A stretch of 64,000 bases of DNA from CAYYMD01 sp964472875 (GCA_964472875.1 CAYYMD010000005.1:8119-72118), one strand, 5' to 3'. Positions 54,593 through 63,628 are shown, numbered from the stretch's first letter. Numbers and translations: made by a program. Notes: generated by a model from the letters alone, not told the origin.

Positions 54593-54749
54593 AGCGTCAC
54601 CCTTTGCCTGGGTTAAAAGAACCTTATGCTTAACCTTCGACCGGAATCCACTCACATGGCAAAACCATGATATGCCGGTTATTTCCAACGTGCTAAATAT
54701 ATATTATGGCATTACCTATCAACGCCACAAGAAAAATTTTACGTATTCT

Positions 54750-55802
54750 TTACGATTCTTCGTCGGGAAGATCGCGGCTGTGGCGGAGGTCTTCGAGTTT
54801 GTCAAGCGGTTTGCGGAGCATGTTCGTGCGTGTGGTGCGGATATTTTCGTATGTCCGCGAGACCGTATCGAGCTGGCTGCCGAGGCGGTCTATCTCCTCA
54901 TTGTATTTCTGCCACTGCTTGTCGAACTCGTGTAACAGGTTCATCACCTCGTCGGCCGCGCGCATGAGATTGGCGCTTTCGGCCGACTGGCGAATCACCG
55001 CCAGCATGGCGTACAAGGTCAGCGGGCTGGCCAGGACGACCTTGCGCGACAACGCCTGGTCTATCATGTCCGGCCCGGCCTCCAAGGCCAGTGCGTAAAC
55101 CTGCTCGCTCGGTACGAACAATATCACGTAATCGACCGTTGGTATTTTCTTGTCCACGTAACCGCGCGACGATACGGCGCGGACGTGTGAATTAAGGTCC
55201 GACACGAGTTGTTTGCAGGCCGCCTTGATTGCCTCGTCGGTTTCGGCGTCGAGGTAGGCCTTGTACGCCTCGAGCGGAAATTTCACATCCATGTTGACCT
55301 TCAGGTCGTTGGGAAGGAAGAAGGTAAAGTCCGGCCGGTCGTTGCCCGTGGCGTATTGGCTGTCCTGCTTGGCATAGTTTATACCCTCGGCCATGCCCGC
55401 CAGCCGGAGGATGTCCTCGGCCATGCGCTCGCCCCACGCGCCTCGCCGCTGCGTGCTTGCAAGCATGCGGTGCAGTTCTCCGGTGGTCTGCGAGAGTGTC
55501 TGAAGTGATTTGTCCAGTTCGCCGAAGTCCTGCTTCCTGGAAGACTCCACACTTTGAAGGTATCCGCGCACGTGCTCGAGGCGGTCGTTGACCGCCTTGA
55601 TGGCCTGGTCGATGAGTTCCTTCTTGGACTCCATCGCGGCCGCGGTCTGTGCGGCCAGGCGCTGCGAGTTGGAATCGAGCGCTTCGGTCGCCAGGGCCTT
55701 GAAGGCGTCGCGCGAGCGGGCGTAGTACACCCTGCCGATTATAAATACAAGCGCTGCGCTAATAACCGCACCCATCAAAAATCCGATAATAAAGTAAATC
55801 AT
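54750..55802 (-). CDS. rmuC: RmuC-family DNA recombination protein
   Basis: A 350-residue protein with an N-terminal membrane helix (MIYFIIGFLMGAVISAAL), a coiled coil (about 40-115), and the RmuC domain with RGAWGERMAEDILRLAGM, GNDRPDFTFFLPND and DVKFPLEAYKAYLDAETDE, then VDYVILFVPSEQVYALALE. RmuC limits inversions at short repeats; its nuclease-like fold has not been fully worked out biochemically. Length is shorter than E. coli (475), as for many RmuC proteins. The upstream hairpin ends the preceding GH29 gene, so it has its own promoter. Confidence 0.9.
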   Translation of the reverse strand: MIYFIIGFLMGAVISAALVFIIGRVYYARSRDAFKALATEALDSNSQRLAAQTAAAMESKKELIDQAIKAVNDRLEHVRGYLQSVESSRKQDFGELDKSLQTLSQTTGELHRMLASTQRRGAWGERMAEDILRLAGMAEGINYAKQDSQYATGNDRPDFTFFLPNDLKVNMDVKFPLEAYKAYLDAETDEAIKAACKQLVSDLNSHVRAVSSRGYVDKKIPTVDYVILFVPSEQVYALALEAGPDMIDQALSRKVVLASPLTLYAMLAVIRQSAESANLMRAADEVMNLLHEFDKQWQKYNEEIDRLGSQLDTVSRTYENIRTTRTNMLRKPLDKLEDLRHSRDLPDEES

Positions 55803-55841
55803 CTTATTGTCTGAAGGTATTGTATTGCCCGGCCGGCCAAA

Positions 55842-55877
55842 TAAAAAGCCCCCACGCGGGAAACGCAGGGACTTTTA
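55842..55877 (-). terminator. Terminator after the GH29 gene
   Basis: Minus strand: AAAAGTCCCTGCG, TTTCC loop, CGCGTGGGGGCTTTTTATT. The stem has one mismatch or bulge and is followed by T-rich sequence. Confidence 0.55.
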
Positions 55878-55918
55878 TTAATTAGTCTTTATCCGCATTA
55901 ATCTCTCGTACATCCCCG

Positions 55919-57736
55919 CTATTTAACACGTTTGAAGCGGACGGCCCGCAGGTTCATCACCGCCATTGCGGGTTTTTTAATCGGTTTGACGGCCAGGTTT
56001 ATTTTGCCCGACTTGTCGATTTTAACCGTTCCGAGTTTCTCTGTGACGTAACTGTCCCATCCGCCGGTTGGCTCTATCTTACCTTTAAGCGTCTGATTAC
56101 CGACGGCCACCTTGTAAGTTGAGCCGCCGCTGCCGTTATCGCATGCGTAAACAATTTCCACATCGAACCGGCCGGGTTTATCGATTTTGAAAGTCCATTC
56201 GACCCAGTCCTTGGCGTCGCTCCAGTATCCGATATTGTCGCCGGCCGCCCTCTGCTCAAGTCTTGCCGAGGAGCCGTGGATTTCGGCATCGGAGGCATTT
56301 AGAGATACCACGCCGTTTTCTTCTTGCACCAACATTTTGGAAACGGACAGTTCGCCCTTGTATTTCACCGCCACCACTGTGTCTATGGCGTCGGGGAGTT
56401 CTTCCGGCAAGGATATTGTCACGCCGTGGTCGGAAGAATTGACCTTAAGCGCTGACCTGCTCTTATCGGCCAGCAGGTAGGCCTTTTTGACCTTATTGTC
56501 AAGCCCGCGAAGGTCCAGCACGCCGTCTTTCGGCGCGTCAAATACGTGCAGATACATGGTGCCGTCACCGACAGTTATTCTGCCCCACGACGGATGATGC
56601 CGCCAGGGCCCATCGCCGCAGCCGTAAATGGATTCGCCGTTGACCTTCATCCAGTCGCCGATTTCCTTGAGGCGTGTTATAGACGCCTGTGGAATCGTGC
56701 CGTCGGCCTTGGGCCCGACGTTCAACAGGTAATTACCGCTCTTGCTGACGATGTCCACCAGGTTTCGGATTAGCGTCTTGGTGGATTTCCAGTTGTCGTC
56801 GTAACTCTTGTATCCCCACGTGTTGTTCATGGTCATGCAGGTTTCCCAGTAGTTTTCACTTTTTTGGCCGGGTATGTGCTGCTCCGGCGTGCCGTAGTCG
56901 CCGCCGAAGCCCCCGCCCAGACGGTTGTTGGTTATGATGTGCGGCTGGAGTTTCACCAGCTTATAGAGTTTTCTGGCGCGTTCGGCGTTCATGCCCACCG
57001 GCGTGTCCCACCACAATATTCCAAGCGGGCCGTAATTGGTGAGTATCTCGCGGACCTGTGGAACGGCGATTTCCTCTATGTATTTGTCCATGTCGCCGTC
57101 CTGTTTTTTGTCCCAGTGGCCCCTCATCGCGGCGGCGCCGCCGGGATGGGTCCAGTCCTGCGCCTGAGAATAATAGAAGCCAAGCTTGATGCCGTGCTTT
57201 CGGCAGGCCTCGGCCAGCGGCTCAAGAAGGTCCTTGCCGTAGGGTGTGGCGTCAACGATATCCCACTTGGTTACTTTCGAATCGAAAAGGGCGAAGCCGT
57301 CGTGGTGTTTCGAGGTTATGATTATGTACTTCATCCCCGCATCTTTGGCCATGCGAACCCATTCGTCCGGGTCGTATTTGACAGGATTGAACTGCTTTGC
57401 GTACTGGCGGTATTCGTCCACGGGGATTTTGCCCCTCAGCATAATCCATTCACCTATACCGCCGATACGCCTGCCCTTGTACGTTCCGGCCGGCACGGCG
57501 TAAACGCCCCAGTGGATGAACATGCCGAAGCGGTCTTCCCGCCACCACTGGCAGCGCTGCCGGCGCGTCTCCTGTCGCCATTGCCTGAACTGGGCCAAAC
57601 CGGCATCCTCCGGCGGTTCGCCGTCATAATAAACATCGCTGACTTTGTTTGCGCCGCCCGCACCGCTGCATCCCGAGACGATTAAGAATACACAAACCGC
57701 CGTCGCCGCCACCATCAATCCTGCAATGCTTTTCAT
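55919..57736 (-). CDS. Alpha-L-fucosidase, family GH29 (lipoprotein)
   Basis: A 605-residue enzyme. A lipoprotein signal ends LIVSGCSG, so it is anchored by the Cys at about residue 23. The catalytic TIM barrel has DRFGMFIHWGVYAVPAG, EWVRMAKDAGMKYIIITSKHHDGFALFDS, and LGILWWDTPVG with the nucleophile Asp in WWD; NYLLNVGPKADG is also typical of GH29. A C-terminal region of about 250 residues adds a beta domain and a carbohydrate-binding-type module (WVEWTFKIDKPGRFDVEI). Expected in the periplasm or on the outer face. With GH95 proteins it suggests fucose-rich glycans as food. Confidence 0.92.
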   Translation of the reverse strand: MKSIAGLMVAATAVCVFLIVSGCSGAGGANKVSDVYYDGEPPEDAGLAQFRQWRQETRRQRCQWWREDRFGMFIHWGVYAVPAGTYKGRRIGGIGEWIMLRGKIPVDEYRQYAKQFNPVKYDPDEWVRMAKDAGMKYIIITSKHHDGFALFDSKVTKWDIVDATPYGKDLLEPLAEACRKHGIKLGFYYSQAQDWTHPGGAAAMRGHWDKKQDGDMDKYIEEIAVPQVREILTNYGPLGILWWDTPVGMNAERARKLYKLVKLQPHIITNNRLGGGFGGDYGTPEQHIPGQKSENYWETCMTMNNTWGYKSYDDNWKSTKTLIRNLVDIVSKSGNYLLNVGPKADGTIPQASITRLKEIGDWMKVNGESIYGCGDGPWRHHPSWGRITVGDGTMYLHVFDAPKDGVLDLRGLDNKVKKAYLLADKSRSALKVNSSDHGVTISLPEELPDAIDTVVAVKYKGELSVSKMLVQEENGVVSLNASDAEIHGSSARLEQRAAGDNIGYWSDAKDWVEWTFKIDKPGRFDVEIVYACDNGSGGSTYKVAVGNQTLKGKIEPTGGWDSYVTEKLGTVKIDKSGKINLAVKPIKKPAMAVMNLRAVRFKRVK

Positions 57737-57924
57737 TTGTTCGCTCCTTGAAATATCATACCAACTGAAATTTCCGAACTACCCGCATAATTAATTGTTG
57801 TCTTTGTTGCCATCCATAAGCAACCTGTAATTGATGTATTTCGTGCTGATAATATTTAGCGCAGAATTATCGCAAAATCGTCTTAGTGTTGTCAAATCCT
57901 ACTTGTTCGGATAAGAATGTCTTT

Positions 57925-59253
57925 ATGTCCCTTCCGATGGTAGCAATCGTGGGCCGGCCTAACGTCGGCAAGAGCAGTCTGCTGAACTGCCTGATGGGCA
58001 GGCGCATCGCGATAGTCGACGCCACGCCCGGCGTTACGCGCGACCGCGTCTCCGGCCCGTGCGCGCTGGACGAAGACCGCTGGGTGGAACTGGTCGACAC
58101 CGGCGGGATGGGAATCGATGACGTGGACAACCTCACAGACCACGTCGAGGGCCAGATTAACTACGCCGTCTCGGCCGCGGCGGTGATTCTGTTCGTCGTC
58201 GACGCTCGCGAAGGGCTGACGCCGCTGGACCGCAAGGTCGCCGAAATGCTCCGCCGGCAGGACAAGCCGGTGGTGCTGCTGGCCAACAAGGCCGACAAGC
58301 CCGGCCTGGCCCTGGAACTCGGCGAACTGCACAAACTCGGATTCGGCGAGCCGCTGGCGGTCTCGGCCATGCATCGCCTCGGGCGGGATGAGATACTCGA
58401 GGCAGTCGCAGAAAGACTACCTACGGACGCCGCCGCCCGACCGCCGGAGGCGGTCATGAAACTTGCCGTCATCGGCAAGCGCAACGCCGGCAAGAGCACG
58501 TTCATAAACACGCTGGCCGGCAGCGAGCGGGTCATCGTCTCCGAGACTCCCGGCACCACGCGCGACAGCGTGGACGTCAGCGTCGATATGGACGGGAGAA
58601 CGTTCGTGCTAATCGACACCGCAGGCGTCCGCAAGAAGCGCAAAATTGCCGACTCGGTCGAGTATTACAGCATCGCCCGCACCAACCGCTCCATCCGCCG
58701 CGCTGACGTGGCCGCGCTGCTCATCGACGCCTCCGTGCCCGTCTCGCGCGTGGACAAGCACCTGGCCGGACTCATCGCCGAGCAGCACAAGCCGGTCGTG
58801 CTGGTGGTCAACAAGTGGGACATCGCCGCCGAAAAGACCGAACCCGACCAGTACTCCGATTACCTCCGCAAGACCTTCCCGCAGTTCGACTACGCTCCGG
58901 TGAGTCTCACGGCCGCGATTGACGGCACGAACGTGCCCCAGACGGTCGAACTGGCCGAGCAGTTATACGAGCAGGCGAACTCCCGCGTGCCGACCGCCCC
59001 GCTGAACGAGGCCGTCGAAGATATTATGGCCTCGCACCGCCCGCCGCGCGGCAGGAGCGGCCGGCCCGCCAAGATTTTCTACGCCTCGCAGGTGGCCACC
59101 GCGCCGCCGACAATAGTATGCTTCGTAAATGACCTGGACTGCTTCACACAGTCCTACCGGCGGTTCCTGCTGAACCGCCTGCGCGAATACGTGCCGTTTG
59201 CCGAAGTGCCTATCCGGCTGCTGTTCCGCCCGCGAAGCGGTAGAAATAAATAA
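57925..59253 (+). CDS. der: Ribosome-associated GTPase Der
   Basis: About 442 residues from the ATG (MSLPMVAIVGRPN), preferred over an upstream GTG that would add a non-family extension. Two GTPase domains in tandem: VGRPNVGKSSLLN, DTGGMGIDD, NKADK; and IGKRNAGKSTFIN, DTAGVRKKRK, NKWD; then a KH-like C-terminal domain (RPAKIFYASQVATAPPTIVC). It matures the 50S subunit. The second P-loop has A rather than V (RNAGKS), a normal change. Length is typical. It leads an lpxK group with a 71-nt gap. Confidence 0.95.
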   Translation: MSLPMVAIVGRPNVGKSSLLNCLMGRRIAIVDATPGVTRDRVSGPCALDEDRWVELVDTGGMGIDDVDNLTDHVEGQINYAVSAAAVILFVVDAREGLTPLDRKVAEMLRRQDKPVVLLANKADKPGLALELGELHKLGFGEPLAVSAMHRLGRDEILEAVAERLPTDAAARPPEAVMKLAVIGKRNAGKSTFINTLAGSERVIVSETPGTTRDSVDVSVDMDGRTFVLIDTAGVRKKRKIADSVEYYSIARTNRSIRRADVAALLIDASVPVSRVDKHLAGLIAEQHKPVVLVVNKWDIAAEKTEPDQYSDYLRKTFPQFDYAPVSLTAAIDGTNVPQTVELAEQLYEQANSRVPTAPLNEAVEDIMASHRPPRGRSGRPAKIFYASQVATAPPTIVCFVNDLDCFTQSYRRFLLNRLREYVPFAEVPIRLLFRPRSGRNK

Positions 59254-59261
59254 TTTCCGCC

Positions 59262-59317
59262 AACTTGTCTGCTGCAGGTGGATTCGTGTAACTTGTTCGC
59301 TGAAGGCGGAGTCGTGG
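59262..59317 (+). repeat. Two tandem 28-bp imperfect repeats
   Basis: AACTTGTCTGCTGCAGG... and AACTTGTTCGCTGAAGG... follow each other directly; 22 of 28 positions match. They sit in the der-lpxK gap. Confidence 0.6.
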
Positions 59318-59324
59318 ACTGAAA

Positions 59325-60374
59325 ATGGACCCGGCGAGAATGCACAGGATAATGAGCGGCCGTGCGCTCGACCCAGGCGCACACCTGCTGCGTGCGCTTA
59401 TGTGGACGGCGTGCGGGACATACGCCGCGGCCGTGCGGCTGCGGCGGTGGTTATACCGCACGAACCCGCTTCTGTCGCGCTCGGCGCCGGTGCCGGTGAT
59501 ATCGGTGGGCAACATAACCACAGGCGGCACGGGCAAGACGCCAATGACCGCGTGGGTGGTGCAGCGGCTCACCGAATCCGGCAAAAGTCCGGCCATCCTG
59601 ACCCGCGGTTACAAGTCATCCAAAGGCGCCTCCGACGAGCCGCAACTGCTTCGCCAGTCAACGGGCGCGGCCGTGGTGGTCAACCCCAACCGCGTGGCCG
59701 GGGCCAAACAGGCGGCCGCCGACGGCGCCGACGTGTGCGTGATGGATGATGGCTTCCAGCACCGTCGCCTGCGGCGCGACCTGGACATCGTGCTGGTGGA
59801 TGCGACAAACCCGTTCGGCTACGGGTACTGCCTGCCGCGGGGACTGCTGCGCGAGCCGCTAAACGCGCTGACCGACGCGCACGCTATTGTCATCACGCGA
59901 AGCGACATGATTCTCGAAAACCAAATGGAGGACCTGGCCTCCCGCCTGGGCGAACTGGCCCCGCAGGCCAGCGTGCACCGGGCGGTCCACAGGCCCACCG
60001 GCGTGATAGACGAGGCCGGACTGGACGTGCCGGCCCAGACCGCCTCGCGCAAGCGGGCGTATGCCTTCTGCGGACTGGGCAATCCGGAGAGTTTCCTCGA
60101 GACGCTCGCCCACCAGGGCATCCGAGTGGTAGGCAGCAAAATGCTGGCCGACCACGTCGGCTACGACAGCCGCAGGATAGAAGCCATCGAGGCCGACGCG
60201 CACAGGCAAGAGGCCGAGGTGCTCATAACCACGCAGAAGGATTACGTCAAACTCCCGGCCGGGGCGTTCGATATTCCCGTATGGCAATTGGGCGTGGAGA
60301 TACAGATAACGGCCGGACGCGACGAACTCGTGGAGAAAATTAATCGCGCCGCACGAAAAGCCACCACGGATTAA
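59325..60374 (+). CDS. lpxK: Tetraacyldisaccharide 4'-kinase
   Basis: A 349-residue kinase of lipid A synthesis that phosphorylates the 4'-OH of the tetraacyl disaccharide at the inner membrane. The P-loop is SVGNITTGGTGKTPMTAW, followed by ILTRGYKSSKGASDEPQLL, then MDDGFQHRRLRRDLDIVLVD (catalytic Asp/His region), NPFGYGYCLPRGLLREPL. The N-terminus has a membrane-associated segment. This supports a lipid A outer membrane. Other lpx genes are not in the window. Confidence 0.93.
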   Translation: MDPARMHRIMSGRALDPGAHLLRALMWTACGTYAAAVRLRRWLYRTNPLLSRSAPVPVISVGNITTGGTGKTPMTAWVVQRLTESGKSPAILTRGYKSSKGASDEPQLLRQSTGAAVVVNPNRVAGAKQAAADGADVCVMDDGFQHRRLRRDLDIVLVDATNPFGYGYCLPRGLLREPLNALTDAHAIVITRSDMILENQMEDLASRLGELAPQASVHRAVHRPTGVIDEAGLDVPAQTASRKRAYAFCGLGNPESFLETLAHQGIRVVGSKMLADHVGYDSRRIEAIEADAHRQEAEVLITTQKDYVKLPAGAFDIPVWQLGVEIQITAGRDELVEKINRAARKATTD

Positions 60375-60378
60375 CGGG

Positions 60379-61590
60379 ATGAATATGAAATTGCAACTGA
60401 CTGTGTTATTTGTGGCCGCGATGGCGGCCACAGCGGCCCTGCACGCGACGGAGGATGAGGTGGAAATCCCAACCGAGTCGAAGTGGCAGTTCCCGCGCAT
60501 CGCGATGTTGTGGTCGGCGGCAGACAATCCCGACACCGGCAAACGACACCGCCCGAACCAGAAAGGATTCTGGAAAAATGTCGCGAGGCACGATGTGGTG
60601 CTTCTGGGCGCGGGCACGCTCGGGCTGGAGTGGACACACGCCAAGTACCACGCCATGGTCGAATCTTTCCAAAAGGATTCCATCCCCGCCGCCAGAAGAA
60701 ATCTCGCCCGCATAAAGGAATTGAATCCGCAGGCCGTCGTCCTGGTGGAGGTGTACTTCTTCGAAGATGCAAAGGACGCCTACCCTCCCGGGCACCAGTG
60801 GTGGCTGCGGGATGAGAAGGGACAAAAGAAGACGTTCTGGCCGGGCACGTGGCAGTGCGACATCAGCAACGAGGAATATATCTCACACGTGGCGCGGCGG
60901 ATCGCCGCAGTTCACCGGGCCACCGGCGAGAAGGCCGGCATATTCCTGGACAACATCCGCCTCGACAAAAATTCCAGGGCGGCCTGGGAAAAACTGCTCA
61001 AGAAAGTGCGAATCGCCTGCGGGGCCGAGATGCCCATACTGGTCAACGCCGGCTGGAACAGCCACGGCCTGCTGTGGCTGGGAAGGTACGTAAACGGCAT
61101 CATGTACGAAGATGCAATCAACCACCTTCCCAAAAACGATCCGTCGAAGGAATCGTACTACGGCCGTATCGCCGCCCTCGACGCCACGCTCCGCCCGCCG
61201 CGCATCAGCGTCAACGAGATATTCGGGTCGCGAGACGATGCGGCCGCGATGCGGCGGGAACTTATCCGCACGCTTGTCTATACGAATATGTCGTATCTGT
61301 ATTCCGACTCAACGCAAGGTCACGAGCATCCCTGGTACGACATATGGAGCGCCCCCTTGGGCGAGGCCGTGGATACGCCGCAGAAGCCCGCACACGGCCG
61401 GCTCGCCCGGCGCGACTTCGCCGGCGGGACGGTCCTGTGGCTGCCAAAAAACGCCGAGAACCCCGCCACAATCGAGTTCGACTCGCCAATGCTACCTTAC
61501 GGCAGCGAGAATGAAGTCACAAAAATCACGCTCAAACCAAACCACGGCGAAATCCTCCTGAAACCCGAACCAGCCACGAAGCAGAAGTAA
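60379..61590 (+). CDS. Exported TIM-barrel glycoside hydrolase-like protein
   Basis: A 403-residue protein with a signal peptide (about 1-23). The body has barrel-type strand and helix blocks: RIAMLWSAADNPDTG, VLLGAGTLGLEWTHAKYH, NPQAVVLVEVYFFED, AGIFLDNIRLDKNS, PILVNAGWNSHGLLWLGRYV and GIMYEDAI. This recalls the hypothetical glycosyl hydrolase family GHL15 or other uncharacterised GH-like proteins. Asp in FLDNIRLD and Glu in MYED are candidate acidic residues, unproven. It starts 4 nt after lpxK, probably by chance of operon order rather than shared function. Confidence 0.6.
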   Translation: MNMKLQLTVLFVAAMAATAALHATEDEVEIPTESKWQFPRIAMLWSAADNPDTGKRHRPNQKGFWKNVARHDVVLLGAGTLGLEWTHAKYHAMVESFQKDSIPAARRNLARIKELNPQAVVLVEVYFFEDAKDAYPPGHQWWLRDEKGQKKTFWPGTWQCDISNEEYISHVARRIAAVHRATGEKAGIFLDNIRLDKNSRAAWEKLLKKVRIACGAEMPILVNAGWNSHGLLWLGRYVNGIMYEDAINHLPKNDPSKESYYGRIAALDATLRPPRISVNEIFGSRDDAAAMRRELIRTLVYTNMSYLYSDSTQGHEHPWYDIWSAPLGEAVDTPQKPAHGRLARRDFAGGTVLWLPKNAENPATIEFDSPMLPYGSENEVTKITLKPNHGEILLKPEPATKQK

Positions 61591-61598
61591 CCCACGCA

Positions 61599-61805
61599 AT
61601 GCCGGCCGAAAAATGCAAATGGTACGAGTGCTGTCCGATAAAGCGTTTCACCGACGCCGGGCTGCTGGATGAGAAATGGACGCGGCGGTACTGCCTCGGC
61701 GGGCTGTGGAACGAATGCGTTCGCTACAAAATGGAGGAATCACACCGGCCGCACCCGGACAATATGCTCCCCGACGGTTCGATAGACCGGAACCTGCCGG
61801 CTTAA
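61599..61805 (+). CDS. Small Cys-rich conserved protein
   Basis: A 68-residue protein with five Cys: KCKWYECCPIKR, RRYCLGGLWNECVRYKMEE and the end block PHPDNMLPDGSIDRNL. This pattern (CPIKRF, YC.G..W..CVRY..EE, LPDGSID) is found in small uncharacterised proteins of archaea and bacteria, perhaps metal- or Fe-S-binding. It lies 8 nt after the GH-like gene. Function not known. Confidence 0.7.
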   Translation: MPAEKCKWYECCPIKRFTDAGLLDEKWTRRYCLGGLWNECVRYKMEESHRPHPDNMLPDGSIDRNLPA

Positions 61806-62041
61806 CACCTTAAGAATAATCTGTCATCCGCAGTGACTACATAGTCGCCTTCGCTTACGGGTTAGGGAACTGGTTGCCCCTCGACCCACAGGCCTTCAAT
61901 GTGCAGGTCAATGGCTTCATTGATGAATTGCTTCAAAGCTTCGACGCTATTACCTCAGTACGCGCAGCCGGGTAGGACGGCAACGTAAGCACAGTAACTG
62001 CCATCGGCGCCCCTTCCGATTAATACCAGGTATTTCACCAT
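61802..62041 (-). pseudogene. Degenerate HicB-family antitoxin with two in-frame stops
   Basis: In one minus-strand frame: MVKYLVLIGRGADGSYCAYV, AVLPGCAY, stop (TGA), GNSVEALKQFINEAIDLHIE, GLWVEGQPVP, stop (TAA), PVSEGDYVV... This is the HicB antitoxin core (YLV.IE.GEDG.Y.A.VPDLPGC, GD..EEAL..I.EAI..H, GE.VP.P) without frameshift but broken by two stops. No intact HicA toxin gene was found beside it. It was once a toxin-antitoxin part and is now dead. Confidence 0.8.
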
Positions 62042-62182
62042 AATCGACCTCGCCAACGTTTCAGTCTACGCCTGTTTAATGTTCCTTTTGTTTGGCACGT
62101 CTATGGTCGGTTTAAGTGGTAGCTCCTAGTAAAGTGCTACGGGTTAAAACCCGGTACCTGTTTAGCGTGTTAAAATATTTTA

Positions 62183-62320
62183 TTACCGTCCCAAAGGTGT
62201 AGGAACGATCTGTATCTTCCGAAGTAACCACATGACGTTGCCTTCCAGCCGCAGCTTCTTCTTCCAGTAATCATCCCAGGCCTTCTTATTAGTGAATCGC
62301 TTGAGGACAATACGAGTCAT
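62183..62320 (-). CDS. Short Lys-rich frame, doubtful
   Basis: A 45-codon frame starting MTRIVLKRFTNKKAWDDYWK and ending PTPLGR. GGAG lies 8 nt before the ATG and the composition is protein-like, but no family is recognised. Given the decayed surroundings it may be another fragment. It lies 141 nt upstream of the hicB remnant, where a partner gene would be, but it does not resemble HicA. Confidence 0.3.
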   Translation of the reverse strand: MTRIVLKRFTNKKAWDDYWKKKLRLEGNVMWLLRKIQIVPTPLGR

Positions 62321-62484
62321 CTTTGCGGCTCCGGCTCCACACCGGCCGCGGGCGATGCGCTTGTTGAACGCTTTCTATAGTGAATGTTATAGCATCGGCT
62401 GCAGTGCCGCAGGCGTATTTTTGGAAAACATGGCTACAGGGCTGATATCTACCAGGATGCTTGCGTATATACGGCCGTCCGTTG

Positions 62485-62605
62485 AGCAGGTTTTCACCGC
62501 TTGACGGCCGTGGGGGATTTGCGGAAAATGGCATTCATGCAGGGGTCGCCAACATTTGACGACTGGGCGTTGGGGCGGCGGCACGGCCGTATCCCCGGCC
62601 GTCGT
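62485..62605. repeat. ~105-bp dispersed repeat, copy A
   Basis: From ACCGCTTGACGGCC to GGCCGTATCCCCGGCCG it matches 63455-63560 with about 85 percent identity by eye, including ACATTTGACGACTGGGCGTT. Non-coding. Confidence 0.75.
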
Positions 62606-62655
62606 GTCCATGTGAACGTCAATCCCGGCGGTACTTCGCATGCGCTCAGCGTAAT

Positions 62656-62902
62656 CGCGCTGATTGACGATTCTGGTAACGTGGCCGAGCGGATGATCCG
62701 TCCTGCGGTGATACTGCGTAAGGTCAGCCAGTCGAACCGGAGCGAGAAAGGCCCTGCAGTTCAGGCGGTGTTGATGGGCGTGTATCGTACGTTGAATCTC
62801 CGCGGCCATGCACCTCTGGCTACGATCACCTCAACCCTGCGAACTTACATGAGCACCGGCGAACTACCTCCGCTGCCGATAAAATCTGTTGCAGATGGGT
62901 AA
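62656..62902 (+). pseudogene. C-terminal remnant of an IS66-type transposase
   Basis: The frame reads DDSGNVAERMIRPAVILRK, VSQSNRSEKGPAVQAVLMG, then LRTYMSTGELPPLPIKSV. This fits the last ~80 residues of IS66 TnpC (NN.AERMLRPAVI.RKIS, SE.G....A.L, ALRTYL.TGQLPPLP). The DDE core and the IS ends are missing, and the frame starts inside a repeat, so the element is dead. Confidence 0.75.
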
Positions 62903-62958
62903 AGTGTTACAAGAAAATATAGAATAAAACTTAAAACAATGACAGGTTAATATATTAT

Positions 62959-63327
62959 ATGCGAAATATTTATAAATTACGATTATTATGCGATATATTT
63001 ATAGCCCTATTTTGGTTGTCGTTTTTTATATTTACATTAATAGGTAATATAATATTAATTATAGACTTAAATGCGGGTAGGATATTCTTTAATTATTGTA
63101 TGCATGCGTTATCTGATGATTTGTATATGGCTATATTTTATTATATATATTTGTTTATTTATGCTATATGGCTATATTCTGGTGGTCTAAATTCAAACCT
63201 CTGGAAGTGGTGCCCGCCCTTTGTTATTATTAACAGCGCTTTACCATTTAAAATATGTCGAATATTATTTGTGTTATTCATAAGTATGTGGTTTCCCATC
63301 TTTGCTACGATTGAATTGATAAAATAG
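62959..63327 (+). CDS. AT-rich small membrane protein of unknown function
   Basis: A 122-residue protein rich in Ile, Phe and Leu with four likely helices: about 12-38 (IFIALFWLSFFIFTLIGNII), 55-72, 80-92 and 100-118. The DNA is strongly AT-rich (codons such as TTT, ATA, TTA), quite unlike the GC-rich genes around it. That suggests recent transfer from another source. No family recognised. The ribosome-binding site is poor (ACAGG at 62940 is about 15 nt away), so expression is unsure. Confidence 0.5.
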   Translation: MRNIYKLRLLCDIFIALFWLSFFIFTLIGNIILIIDLNAGRIFFNYCMHALSDDLYMAIFYYIYLFIYAIWLYSGGLNSNLWKWCPPFVIINSALPFKICRILFVLFISMWFPIFATIELIK

Positions 63328-63454
63328 GATAGTGTCCTATGATATTTAGAAGCGCCAGCAACAGGCAAGAAGCAGCGGGTGAAAGTTCCGCCCGGTGAAG
63401 GCAGTAGCGACCCACACCGAACATGATTTATTGAATTGCCTTGCTTTAGTAAAC

Positions 63455-63560
63455 CGCTTGACTGCCACGGAGGATTAACGGAAAATAACGCTTATGCAGG
63501 GGTTGCGAACATTTGACGACTGGGCGTTGGGGCGGTGGCACGGTCGTATCCCCGGCCGGA
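63455..63560. repeat. ~105-bp dispersed repeat, copy B
   Basis: Direct copy of the sequence at 62485-62605, about 960 bases away. The AT-rich membrane gene and the IS66 remnant lie between the two copies. Confidence 0.75.
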
Positions 63561-63628
63561 CGGGCGACCTTATGGCCAAGTACGAGTACGACGGCCGGAA
63601 ACGCGGTTAATAACGCCGCCATGGCAAG

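Larger units (their letters stand above)
61806..62958. other. Region of decayed genes and repeats
   Basis: About 1.15 kb holding the hicB pseudogene, a possible 45-codon frame, one copy of a ~105-bp repeat and an IS66 remnant. Also GCTACGGGTTAAAACCCGG near 62138, a small palindrome. No intact gene is supported except perhaps the short frame. Confidence 0.6.

Noticed and set aside
61802..62041. Read-through or recoding of the TGA in the HicB frame (for example selenocysteine)
   Set aside because: A second stop (TAA) follows in the same frame and HicB proteins have no selenocysteine at this place; decay explains both.
63567..63610. RHS/YD-repeat-like string MAKYEYDGRKRG
   Set aside because: Only about 12 codons before a stop; too short to call even as a remnant.
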